Assembly (NCBI GenBank): GCA_964591605.1 | Contig: CAZQEN010000135.1 | Span: 1 to 18,375 of the forward strand | Length of the DNA: 18,375 nt | Direction: 5' to 3' | DNA from: CAYLLT01 sp964591605 | GTDB lineage: Bacteria; Planctomycetota; Phycisphaerae; UBA1845; PWPN01 | Shown here: positions 1 through 8,544 of the stretch, piece by piece | Layout: every line of letters starts with the position of its first letter | Position numbering within the stretch: position 1 is the first letter of the stretch | Position numbers and translations under genes: made by a program | The notes under the pieces: generated by a model | Databases searched by the model: none | The model's input: only the letters and a program-made list of their open reading frames with translations | Told to the model about the DNA's origin: nothing

Positions 1-762
1 CTTGATGCGCTGGGCCTCGCCGCCCGACAGCGTCGTCGACGACTGCCCGAGCTTGATATAATCGAGCCCGACGCGGTGGAGCGTCTCGAGCATCTCGCGG
101 ACCTTGGGGATGTTCTCGAAATGGGCGAGCGCCTCCTGCACGTCCATTTCGAGCACGTCGGCGATGCTCTTGCCGCGATAGAGGATCTGCAGCGTTTCGC
201 GCGCGAAGCGATGCCCCTCGCAGACCGGGCAGGTCACCCAGATGTCGGCGAGGAACTCCATGTCCATCCGGTTCGCGCCGTTGCCCTCGCAGGCCTCGCA
301 GCGTCCGCCGCCGCTCTTGCCGGCCGGCACGTTGAAGCTGAAGCGCCCGGGCTTATAGCCGCGCACCTTCGCGTCGGGCATTTTCGTATACAGGTCGCGG
401 ATCTGGTCAAACACCTTCACGTACGTCGCCGGGTTGCTGCGCGGTGTGCGGCCGATGGGCTTCTGATCGATGTCGATGATCTTGTCGAGATGTTCAAGCC
501 CCTCAATTGAATCGTACGCGCCCGGCGTGCAGTTCTCGGCCCCGTTGAGGTCGCGGCACAGCGCTTCGCGCAGCGTGTCGATGATCAGCGAACTCTTTCC
601 GCTCCCCGAGACGCCCGTTACGCAAATAAACCGGCCCAGCGGCAACTGCAGATCGATGTTCTTGAGATTGTTGTGCCGGGCGCCGCGCAGCGTGAGCCAG
701 CGCTGCTCCGCACTCACGGAATCGCCATTTGATGATGATCGATTTGCGAGAGTCCGTGCCAC
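1..762 (-). CDS. uvrA: UvrA C-terminal half (second ABC ATPase), 3' end outside window
   Basis: This is the second half of the damage-recognition ATPase of nucleotide excision repair, which normally forms one chain with the first half. The 254 visible residues show Walker A GVSGSGKSS at about 50-58. They also show the UvrA zinc finger CxxC-x19-CxxC (Cys155, 158, 178, 181) and the ABC signature LSGGEAQRIK at 245-254, where the window ends. Walker B and the C-terminus lie outside. The frame is closed upstream by a TGA at 775-777, so the protein must start after it. The first candidate is GTG at 760-762, which shares one base with the TAG stop of the preceding nucleotidyltransferase gene (TAGTG). 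A later GTG near 717 is possible. About 20 Ser-rich residues precede the conserved WLTLRGARHNNLKNID segment and look like linker. Family identity is certain. Whether the half works together with the detached N-terminal half is inference. Confidence 0.93.
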   Translation of the reverse strand, partial: MARTLANRSSSNGDSVSAEQRWLTLRGARHNNLKNIDLQLPLGRFICVTGVSGSGKSSLIIDTLREALCRDLNGAENCTPGAYDSIEGLEHLDKIIDIDQKPIGRTPRSNPATYVKVFDQIRDLYTKMPDAKVRGYKPGRFSFNVPAGKSGGGRCEACEGNGANRMDMEFLADIWVTCPVCEGHRFARETLQILYRGKSIADVLEMDVQEALAHFENIPKVREMLETLHRVGLDYIKLGQSSTTLSGGEAQRIK

Positions 763-1565
763 TACAGCCCCGCCTCACTGGCCAGCCGGGTCAGTTCCTC
801 ATTGAGATTCAGCTCATGCACCCAATGTCGGATGTATTTCCAGTCCAGATTACGGCCTCTGATCTGCGCGATGCCCAGCGCCTGGCGCCACTGCTTTTCC
901 GATGGCAGCTCCTGGTACCACAGAAGCTTCATCAACAGAAGGTCCTCGGCAGTGACAATCCAGATCTCCTCCGTAATACCCTCCGGTAAGAGTCGTACTT
1001 TCCGTCGCATCAGCTCACGGTAATAGGGCGTGTCCCGCAGGCTGCTGATGTCCACTTTCAGACCGCTGGGCAGATGCAGCATCGTGGCGATGTTGTGATT
1101 CACGGCCGCCAGTCGAAACGAGTGCTCATCCGCGTTCAGATCGGACCTCCAACGCTGAGCAATCCGTGCGGCGCTCTCTGGCGTCATATTGACCACGATG
1201 TCCACATCGATGCTGGTCACCGGCTCGCCATACAGGGCCGCCGCAACCGAACCCGTGAGGGCGTTGGGAATCCCTTCGTCATCGAGATCACGCGAAAGCC
1301 TTGCGACCAAGGCCAGCATCGATGGATCGGTCATCTCATCACCTCGCGACGCGTTCAACCGCGCCCGCCGCATCGGGGCGAGGGCGTCGGTCATCTGGCA
1401 GAGAAGCCGGAAATTCTGCTGCGGGCCGCGTGCGGCCGCCAGGTGAAGCTGCAACATACGGTCGCGACGCGCGGGACTCATGCTCCGCATCATCTCATCC
1501 GTCTGGCGGCAGATTTCAACGAATCGCTCAGCCAGCTCGCGCGATGTTGGGGAATCTGAGGCCAT
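762..1565 (-). CDS. Nucleotidyltransferase (MNT/AbiEii-like) with N-terminal helical extension
   Basis: This is a polymerase-beta-fold nucleotidyltransferase-like protein of a family found in toxin-antitoxin-like loci. The core motif is GSVAAALYG followed by SIDVDIVV, which supplies the paired Asp residues, and the likely third acidic residue is in LKVDIS. A conserved C-terminal part (WYQELPSEKQW, then a DWKYIRHW helix) resembles the usual tail of this family. About 70 helical, charged residues precede the core and resemble the separate small protein at 5475-5741. The ORF is open to 1658, but that would overlap the upstream gene and add a Pro/Ala-rich stretch. ATG 1565 is therefore preferred, with GAGGGG about 13 bases upstream; ATG 1586 is an alternative. 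The stop TAG overlaps the GTG start of the uvrA C-half by one base. The gene lies in the cassette splitting uvrA. Substrate is unknown. Confidence 0.8.
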   Translation of the reverse strand: MASDSPTSRELAERFVEICRQTDEMMRSMSPARRDRMLQLHLAAARGPQQNFRLLCQMTDALAPMRRARLNASRGDEMTDPSMLALVARLSRDLDDEGIPNALTGSVAAALYGEPVTSIDVDIVVNMTPESAARIAQRWRSDLNADEHSFRLAAVNHNIATMLHLPSGLKVDISSLRDTPYYRELMRRKVRLLPEGITEEIWIVTAEDLLLMKLLWYQELPSEKQWRQALGIAQIRGRNLDWKYIRHWVHELNLNEELTRLASEAGL

Positions 1566-1596
1566 CCCTTTTGCCGTACCCCTCATTCTTGCAGGC

Positions 1597-1827
1597 TCAT
1601 GACCCGGTCTCGGAACCCACGCCGGGGCTGTCGGCGCCGGAGCGGATGCGCTGCGCAATCTCAGCCACGCTCATCCCTTTGAAGTACTCATCGCGCCAGC
1701 CCTGATAATCTCTCGGCCCTTCGCGGACGAGCATTAAGAACCGCATCGCGTCAACCGAGCCAAGATGCTCACCCAGTACCTGCCAGGCTTTGCTCTTGAG
1801 CTCTTCGTCATTGAGTTTGAGACTCAT
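1597..1827 (-). CDS. Small antitoxin-like protein paired with PIN gene
   Basis: This is a 76-residue acidic, mostly helical protein (LNDEELKSKAWQVLGEHLG; RDYQGWRDEYF; SVAEIAQRIR). I do not recognise a named family with certainty. Its size, its 20-base overlap with the 3' end of the PIN-domain gene and its place in a toxin-antitoxin-like cassette suggest an antitoxin or accessory regulator. The segment MSVAEIAQRI resembles the helix-turn-helix-like C-terminal element of many small antitoxins, but this is weak. Two consecutive ATGs (1830, 1827) are possible. The second is preferred because AGAGG lies 6 bases before it and only 3 before the first. The order is toxin first and antitoxin second, the reverse of most vapBC operons. 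It could instead belong functionally with the downstream nucleotidyltransferase. Confidence 0.65.
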   Translation of the reverse strand: MSLKLNDEELKSKAWQVLGEHLGSVDAMRFLMLVREGPRDYQGWRDEYFKGMSVAEIAQRIRSGADSPGVGSETGS

Positions 1828-2256
1828 CATGCACCTCTCGGACGTAGTCGACAGGATTCATCACACGCACCGACGTGCCGAGCGTGCCGGCACTTTTGAG
1901 AAAGCGATCATCGCATGTCAGCAGCACCTGGCATGCTGCGGATTCCGCTGCGGCCAGATGCAGCGCGTCGAGCGGGCGAAGACCATGACGCTCGAATTCA
2001 ACCGCACGTCGCTCAACCTCGTCGGATATCACCACCTGCACAGAGGCCGTCCGCTCCCACGCACCCACAACACGGCGCGTCTCCGGATCGGGATCCTGAT
2101 CGTTCTCGAAGGTCAACGCCCCGGACCAGACCAGCGTTTCAGTGCCCGCTTCAACCCGCGATAAGACCTCCAGCACCGCAGCCGACTCGTCCCGGACACG
2201 TTGCTGCGACTGGTCGTCAAACGGCCGCTTGAGCGCGCACATGTCCAGGTAAAGCA

Positions 2257-2260
<4 letters not shown>
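1808..2260 (-). CDS. PIN-domain protein, VapC-like putative ribonuclease toxin
   Basis: This 150-residue protein has the PIN layout. The N-terminal strand LYLDMCALKRPFD carries the first conserved Asp. The later LRPLDALHLAAAESA carries the central Asp of the LDALHLA motif, and LLTCDDRFLK carries the C-terminal Asp pair. PIN proteins are metal-dependent RNases, most often toxins of type II toxin-antitoxin pairs. The middle acidic residue that usually follows the second strand may be the Glu in TFEN, which is less certain. The ATG at 2258-2260 overlaps the TGA of the uvrA N-half (ATGA), and GGAGG sits 7 bases upstream inside the uvrA reading frame. Its translation is therefore probably coupled to uvrA. 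The likely partner is the small gene overlapping its 3' end. Confidence 0.82.
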
Positions 2261-4221
<1,961 letters not shown>

Positions 4222-4270
4222 GCGTTAACCGCCCGGCATCGCAATGTTTAGGCACAAAGACAGACCCGGT

Positions 4271-4299
4271 ATTGTACCCGGCCGCGGATATCGGACCAA
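4271..4299 (-). promoter_or_regulatory. Sigma70-type promoter for uvrA operon
   Basis: Reading the minus strand, a -35 TTGGTC (4294-4299) and a -10 TACAAT (4271-4276) are separated by exactly 17 bases. A transcript would begin near 4264 and leave a leader of roughly 45 bases before the uvrA ATG. No convincing LexA-type palindrome was found next to it. The call rests on consensus match only. Confidence 0.6.
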
Positions 4300-4448
4300 G
4301 ATGGCCCTCAGGCCCGCCCGGCCCCGGAGGAAGAAACGGAGCGCCCTGCCGCTAACCTTGGCTGGCCTTGGGGGTCTACTTCAATAGAATGCATCAAGTG
4401 GAAACCCCCGCCGCCACGTGTGGGGACGCGTTTGGGGAGATTGAACCG

Positions 4449-4634
4449 ATGAGTCTGAAACGAAAGCTGCTGTCTTCCGTCCTGGCCCTGGCATCGCTCG
4501 GCCTTCTGGCCGCCGGCGACTGCGAGTTTGAGGTCGAGGACATCGGGGGTTGGATACCGTACTACTACGATCCATACCCGGTTTATTACTATGAGCCGGT
4601 TTACTACGACCCCTTCTATCCGTGCTGCTTCTGA
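4449..4634 (+). CDS. Small secreted tyrosine-rich protein
   Basis: This 61-residue protein is predicted to be exported and belongs to no family I recognise. Residues 1-24 form a clear signal peptide: basic MSLKRK, a Leu/Ala core, then AAGDC. The mature part of about 37 residues has a short acidic start (CEFEVEDIGG) and then a tail dominated by YYYDPYP- and YYYEP-like repeats with Pro and Asp, ending in CCF. The ATG at 4449 is chosen because GGGGAGA lies 8 bases upstream and the signal peptide starts there; the longer upstream frame adds no signal-like sequence. AAGDC is not a good lipobox because Asp precedes Cys. Tyr/Pro-rich short repeats are typical of cross-linkable or aggregating surface material, but that role is speculation. 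Confidence 0.65.
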   Translation: MSLKRKLLSSVLALASLGLLAAGDCEFEVEDIGGWIPYYYDPYPVYYYEPVYYDPFYPCCF

Positions 4635-4698
4635 CGGGGCTCTCGTCGTCCGCAAGCGGGCGTGGAGTCCGCTGCTCCCTCATGTGCTCCCTGCAGAT

Positions 4699-4728
4699 TT
4701 GACCGGTCCCTCCGCGGCTGGGTAAAAA
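4699..4728 (+). promoter_or_regulatory. Candidate promoter for ECF sigma gene
   Basis: TTGACC (4699-4704) and TAAAAA (4723-4728) are separated by 18 bases, about 85 bases before the sigma-factor ATG. This is a fair match to the housekeeping sigma consensus in a GC-rich stretch. There is no experimental support. Confidence 0.4.
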
Positions 4729-4811
4729 CAAGGGTCCGGGCGCTCCGCGCTGGCCATGTTGTGTCCGTCGAGCGATCGCGCTGGTGCGCCCGCGCCGCCG
4801 AGGGCCCTCGC

Positions 4812-5426
4812 ATGTCCGACGAACCCCAGATGCTCAACACCATGACCAGCACGTCCATGCTGGAAGGGCTCCGGCAGCGCGACAATGAGACGATCTGGAA
4901 CCAGTTCGTCAACCGCTACCGGCCGATGATCGTCAAGTACGCGGCGCGCTTCGGGCTCAAACCGCAGGAGGCCGAGGACGCCGCCCAGCAGACGCTCATC
5001 GCGTTCTGCACGTCCTATCAGCAGGGCAAGTACAACCGCGAGCAGGGCCGGCTGCGCGTCTGGCTCTTCGGCATCGCCCGCAACCAGATGCTCAACTACA
5101 TCAAGCGGCGGCGCGACCGCGAGATCCAGGTGATCGACGCCTCCCAGGACACCAACTTCTTCGCCCGCCAGCCCGATGAAGACCAGCTCGAAAGGGCCTG
5201 GGAAGAGGAATGGCGCGACGCCGTGCTCCGGCAGTGCTTCGAAGAGATCCGGCGCGAGTTCGATCCCAAATCGCTCGAAGCGTTCGAGCTCTTCGCCACG
5301 CAGGGCCTGCCCGCGCAGCAAGTCGGCGAGCGGCTCGGCATGACCGCCAACGCGGTGTTCCTGGTCAAGCACCGGATCATGAAACGCATCAAGGAGCTGC
5401 TGCCGAAGATGGAGGAGGCGTGGTAG
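4812..5426 (+). CDS. ECF-type RNA polymerase sigma factor
   Basis: This 204-residue protein is a group 4 (extracytoplasmic function) sigma factor that directs RNA polymerase to a specific promoter set. Region 2 is seen as WNQFVNRYRPMIVKYAARFG, then EAEDAAQQTLIAF and LRVWLFGIARNQMLNYIKRRR (about residues 35-105). After an acidic linker, region 4 follows: EAFELFATQGLPAQQVGERLGM with the helix-turn-helix TANAVFLVKHRIMKRIKE (about 155-198). The ATG at 4812 is preferred over the longer open frame from 4662 because GAGGG sits 7 bases upstream and the extra residues are not sigma-like. No anti-sigma gene lies next to it, so how it is controlled is not visible. The next plus-strand gene begins 48 bases on and appears unrelated. 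Confidence 0.92.
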   Translation: MSDEPQMLNTMTSTSMLEGLRQRDNETIWNQFVNRYRPMIVKYAARFGLKPQEAEDAAQQTLIAFCTSYQQGKYNREQGRLRVWLFGIARNQMLNYIKRRRDREIQVIDASQDTNFFARQPDEDQLERAWEEEWRDAVLRQCFEEIRREFDPKSLEAFELFATQGLPAQQVGERLGMTANAVFLVKHRIMKRIKELLPKMEEAW

Positions 5427-5474
5427 GCGCGTTGAACTGGAGTTTACGGGTAACCTGACTGGGAGCTGGCCAGC

Positions 5475-5741
5475 TTGAGCACAGACGCATACGACCCTCG
5501 GGTCTTCGAGCAAAGCATCCGTCAGCAGATCGAGCTGAATCTGACGCGGACGCCTGCCGCGCGGTTTCAGGCACTTTGTGATCTGCTCGACTCGGTTCGA
5601 GCCATGATGCCCGACGGACCCGAAGCCCAAGAGCGTCGTCAGCGCGCCCTGCAGCTTCGTGAGCAGGATCGGGAGCAATGCCGTGCCCATTTCCGACGAC
5701 TCCTTGACACCGGCCGGGCAGAACCTCTCGCAGGCCTTTGA
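5475..5741 (+). CDS. Small helical partner of nucleotidyltransferase
   Basis: This 88-residue charged, helical protein contains RTPAARFQALCDLLDSVRAM followed by an Arg/Glu/Gln-rich helix. I do not recognise a named family. It overlaps the following nucleotidyltransferase gene by about 59 bases, a usual sign of a two-gene toxin-antitoxin-like module. The pattern F-x-x-LC-x-x-x-D is also seen in the N-terminal extension of the nucleotidyltransferase at 762-1565, suggesting the two are versions of one partner domain. The start is inferred as TTG at 5475, with GGGAG 9 bases upstream. No ATG exists in frame before the conserved part, so the start is less certain. Confidence 0.6.
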   Translation: MSTDAYDPRVFEQSIRQQIELNLTRTPAARFQALCDLLDSVRAMMPDGPEAQERRQRALQLREQDREQCRAHFRRLLDTGRAEPLAGL

Positions 5742-6279
5742 GGCCCTGGTGGATGTTCTAAATGCCTCCGGCGTGCGCTACGCGATCATTGGCGGTCAGG
5801 CCATGCTCTACCACACCCGGCCGCGCATGACCGATGACATTGATGCCCTCTTGGTTGTGCCACAGCTCGCCATGCCGGACTTCTTTGATTCGCTTGGGCG
5901 GCGCGGCTTTCAACTCGAACCGTTGACGACGATCCGGCAGCTTCGCGATGAGGGGTTGACGAGAATCAACTACGCGGGCGTGGCCGTCGATCTGATGCGA
6001 CCCATCATTCCCGCCTACACCCATGTGTTGGATCGCGCCATGACGATGGCTGTTCGTGGCCGGAATGTCCAGATCGGTTCAGCCGAAGGCTTGATTGTGA
6101 CCAAGCTCGTCGCGATGCGCTTGCAGGATCAAGCCGACATCTACGATCTCCTGAGGCACTACCGGGCTCGCCTGGATCTGGAGTTCATCCGCAGGGAGTT
6201 GGCAACGTTTGCAGCTCCCGATGACGCCCGTCATGCGCTGTTCGAGAAGTGGGTCCGCGAAACCCGAGAGAGCGACTGA
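5683..6279 (+). CDS. Nucleotidyltransferase, MNT/AbiEii-like
   Basis: This 198-residue protein has the minimal nucleotidyltransferase fold. GVRYAIIGGQAMLYH carries the Gly-Gly substrate loop, RMTDDIDALLVV the catalytic Asp pair, and GVAVDLM the likely third Asp. The segment GLIVTKLVAMRLQDQADIYDLL near 140-160 matches the conserved Lys and Asp helix of AbiEii-type proteins, which transfer nucleotides to RNA or protein targets in toxin-antitoxin or abortive-infection systems. GTG at 5683 is preferred because GGAG lies 7 bases before it; an in-frame GTG at 5659 is the alternative. Translation is probably coupled to the overlapping small gene upstream. It ends 29 bases from the convergent gene at 6309. 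Whether it acts as toxin or antitoxin cannot be told from sequence. Confidence 0.8.
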   Translation: MPISDDSLTPAGQNLSQAFEALVDVLNASGVRYAIIGGQAMLYHTRPRMTDDIDALLVVPQLAMPDFFDSLGRRGFQLEPLTTIRQLRDEGLTRINYAGVAVDLMRPIIPAYTHVLDRAMTMAVRGRNVQIGSAEGLIVTKLVAMRLQDQADIYDLLRHYRARLDLEFIRRELATFAAPDDARHALFEKWVRETRESD

Positions 6280-6291
6280 GGGCCCGGCGCG

Positions 6292-6306
6292 CGGCGTGAA
6301 CCGCCG
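6292..6306. terminator. Short hairpin in convergent gap
   Basis: CGGCG and CGCCG flank the loop TGAAC in the 29 bases between two convergent stop codons. It could serve as a bidirectional stop signal, but the stem is only five pairs and no T-run follows. Confidence 0.25.
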
Positions 6307-6308
6307 GA

Positions 6309-8405
6309 TCAGTGATACCGTGGATCGGTCACCACGCCTTCGTCGCTGATCAGCGCGTTGAGGAGCGGGTCGGCTAGGATGTCGGTGACGAACCGCTGCT
6401 GGCCGTTGACGAGCATGATCTGCCTGACCAGGCGGATGCCGTGGCTGTAGTCCATGTAGGTGATCTCGTGGCCCAGGTACAGCGGTTGAATCGGCTGGCC
6501 GCTCAACTGGTGCCAGCCGTAGATCGCAACCTTGCCCGGACTGGCGGCGAGCTGGGCGGTGATGACCACGTCCTTCTTGATGCCTCCCAGGAACGAGCCG
6601 ACCGGCGCTCCGGCGGCTGCCCGCTGATTCTCGATCGCCAGGTGGCTCTGCCAGAACACGGGCACCGTCGTCATGGTCGCGTCGGGCGTGAACGGCACGG
6701 GCGCCAGCTTGACCGCGGACGCGGTGTAAATCTGGTCGACCATCCGGCGCGTCGGCATGATGCAGCCGAAAACGTCGCCGATCGCCTGGGCGGTCCGAGG
6801 CCCCATCGGCATGCGGAAGTAATCCGCGTCGGAGCCGATCGCCAGCACGTCGGGCATGGCGTAATAGGTGGCCGTGTGAGGAACCCCGGAGAGGGTCATG
6901 TTCACCGTGATCGGCACAAACGCCCGCAGGAAGTCCGGGATGTTGCCCCCGGCCATCTCCGCCAGCACCATCTGCTCGCGCGTCGCGGCCGGCGTGCTCA
7001 GTACGAGATCCTTGAACGCACTCCCGGTGATCGCTCCGGGCGGGCGCGGAGGGATCGTGTTGGCGGCGGCGGCACAGAACGGGCTCGCGGCGATGCCGTC
7101 GCCGCTCAGGCAGAGTTGAAAGTAGCCGAAATCGGTCACATCGACGTCGCCATCCCGGTCGATGTCAGCGGGCAGGCAGGCCGCCCACGGCGGACCGGAA
7201 TTCGAGCCGGTCATGCACGCCTCGAACAGCGAGAAATCCACGCCGTCCACGTCGGCGTCGTAGTCGAAATCGCAGGGCTGCCGCGGCGGTGACTCGCAGA
7301 GCTGCTTGATGCCGTCGAGGTAGATCGTGAAGGGACCCGCCTGGCCTGTGCTGGCGAACGCGAGATGCTCGAGCGTCCCCTTGCCGGTGGCGCTCGAGAG
7401 CGAACCGTTTCCCGTGAATGCCGTAACCGGATCGCGCAGCGGATCGAATACCAGCGTCTGCCACACGCCCGACAGTGCGCTGAGAGCTTTGCCCTGCGGC
7501 GAACCGCTGACCGTGCTCCCGGCGCCGACCCACTCAATGGTGCCGCTGGTTCCGCCGTCTTCGCCGATGTCGGCACTCGTCCCGGTCTCCCGGACGCCCA
7601 CGCTCACACAGAGCGACGCACCCGCCGGACCGTCCATGCGCAGATGAAGGCGCACCGGCCGATCGAAGGCAATGGTCGGATTCGGAACCTGATCGGCATT
7701 GAAAGTCGTGATGCGCACCCAGCGGCTCAGCGCGGCATCGACAAACTGCCAACTGAGCTTGTAGCAGGCCGGGCCAGTGATTCCCTGCACCTCGTGGGTC
7801 ACTGCGGCCAGGTCAGGCGACGCAGCCAGGTGGGTGCTGGTGGAGGGAGAGAAACGCGGGTTGTTGAACACGACTTCGACATTGTCGGCGTAACCCTCGA
7901 AATCGGAGAGCATCCGGGGCGAGCACGCATTGAGGAATCGAACCGCATCGGCTGCAATGGTTTTGCCCGCCTCCGCCTGGCTGGTGAGCGTCACGCGGCC
8001 GCCCGTTCCGGCGGGAAAGCTGAACGTGCCGAGCGATACCCAGGACGACCCGTTGATCTGCTGGTTGACCAGAAGGTCGCTGCTGCCTGCGGCATGGTGC
8101 ACCGTGTACCGGGCGTTGGTGGGCCGTCCGGCGCCGGTGGAGTAATACCAGACGAAAACCTCGTACGGGCCGGCGGTCGGCAACGCGGGCTGCCACTGCA
8201 CCTCGCCGGGGGGCGTGTCATTCGTGAGCCTGTAACGGTAACTCGTTCCGTATTGGCCCGCCGCGCCATTCACCCCCCAGGTCTGGGACAACACGCTGAA
8301 ACCAGCGTCCGTATTGTCCACGACGACTTCCACACCCGCGGCGGGAAGGACGGCCGCAAGCAGGGCGACGGCGGCCAGGAGGGCGTTCGATGGACGACCG
8401 GTCAT
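6309..8405 (-). CDS. Secreted protein: golvesin-like domain, EF-hand-like repeats, unknown C-terminal domain
   Basis: This 698-residue exported protein has a signal peptide at 1-24 (MTGRPSNALLAAVALLAAVL, then PAAG). Residues of about 25-160 look like the golvesin/CBD-like beta domain (VDNTDAGF, YRYRLTND, YEVFVWYYS, ADAVRFL). A second beta-rich region at about 165-370 ends in TIYLDGIKQL and is probably carbohydrate-binding-like. Two calcium-loop repeats follow at about 377-440 (DFDYDADVDGVDFSLFEACM; DIDRDGDVDVTDFGYFQLC), of the dockerin-like type common in Planctomycetota. Residues 455-698 form a conserved-looking domain (MGPRTAQAIGDVFGC, PTRRMVDQIY, GKVAIYGWHQ, YMDYSHGIRLV) whose function I do not know. 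ATG 8405 is chosen because the signal peptide begins there; the upstream frame to 8822 overlaps the divergent gene. A promoter ends 7 bases before the ATG. Confidence 0.8.
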   Translation of the reverse strand: MTGRPSNALLAAVALLAAVLPAAGVEVVVDNTDAGFSVLSQTWGVNGAAGQYGTSYRYRLTNDTPPGEVQWQPALPTAGPYEVFVWYYSTGAGRPTNARYTVHHAAGSSDLLVNQQINGSSWVSLGTFSFPAGTGGRVTLTSQAEAGKTIAADAVRFLNACSPRMLSDFEGYADNVEVVFNNPRFSPSTSTHLAASPDLAAVTHEVQGITGPACYKLSWQFVDAALSRWVRITTFNADQVPNPTIAFDRPVRLHLRMDGPAGASLCVSVGVRETGTSADIGEDGGTSGTIEWVGAGSTVSGSPQGKALSALSGVWQTLVFDPLRDPVTAFTGNGSLSSATGKGTLEHLAFASTGQAGPFTIYLDGIKQLCESPPRQPCDFDYDADVDGVDFSLFEACMTGSNSGPPWAACLPADIDRDGDVDVTDFGYFQLCLSGDGIAASPFCAAAANTIPPRPPGAITGSAFKDLVLSTPAATREQMVLAEMAGGNIPDFLRAFVPITVNMTLSGVPHTATYYAMPDVLAIGSDADYFRMPMGPRTAQAIGDVFGCIMPTRRMVDQIYTASAVKLAPVPFTPDATMTTVPVFWQSHLAIENQRAAAGAPVGSFLGGIKKDVVITAQLAASPGKVAIYGWHQLSGQPIQPLYLGHEITYMDYSHGIRLVRQIMLVNGQQRFVTDILADPLLNALISDEGVVTDPRYH

Positions 8406-8412
8406 GTCTCTA

Positions 8413-8441
8413 TTTGTATCGTCGCGACAGGGCTCAAACAA
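8413..8441 (-). promoter_or_regulatory. Promoter placing transcription start at the ATG
   Basis: On the minus strand TTGTTT (8436-8441) and TACAAA (8413-8418) are 17 bases apart, and seven bases separate the -10 box from the ATG at 8405. A normal start point would fall on or next to the ATG, giving a leaderless message. This agrees with the lack of a good Shine-Dalgarno before this gene. Confidence 0.45.
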
Positions 8442-8451
8442 ATGTTTTCGC

Positions 8452-8480
8452 TTGCCTCGATGCCTCAGGACCGCTACTCT
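8452..8480 (+). promoter_or_regulatory. Candidate promoter for dockerin-tailed paralogue
   Basis: TTGCCT (8452-8457) and TACTCT (8475-8480) are spaced by 17 bases, about 65 bases before the ATG at 8545. The -10 box is a poor match, so this is tentative. Confidence 0.25.
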
Positions 8481-8544
8481 GGTTCTGATTTGAGTCGACG
8501 GGCAAATCAGGCACACTTGATGCTTTTTGACGGAGGGAATGTGT

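Noticed and set aside
762..1658. Longer nucleotidyltransferase start at 1658
   Set aside because: It would overlap the small antitoxin-like gene by about 60 bases and add a Pro/Ala-rich stretch with no family likeness. ATG 1565 or 1586 is more plausible.
4222..4300. LexA/SOS box in front of uvrA
   Set aside because: No inverted-repeat operator resembling known LexA sites was found around the promoter; only the sigma70-like boxes are supported.
4510..4530. Lipoprotein signal (lipobox) in the Tyr-rich protein
   Set aside because: The residue before Cys is Asp (AAGDC), which does not fit the usual Gly/Ala/Ser at that position.
4662..4811. N-terminal extension of the sigma factor from 4662
   Set aside because: The extra 50 residues are Arg/Ala-rich and not sigma-like. 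ATG 4812 has a well-spaced GAGGG.
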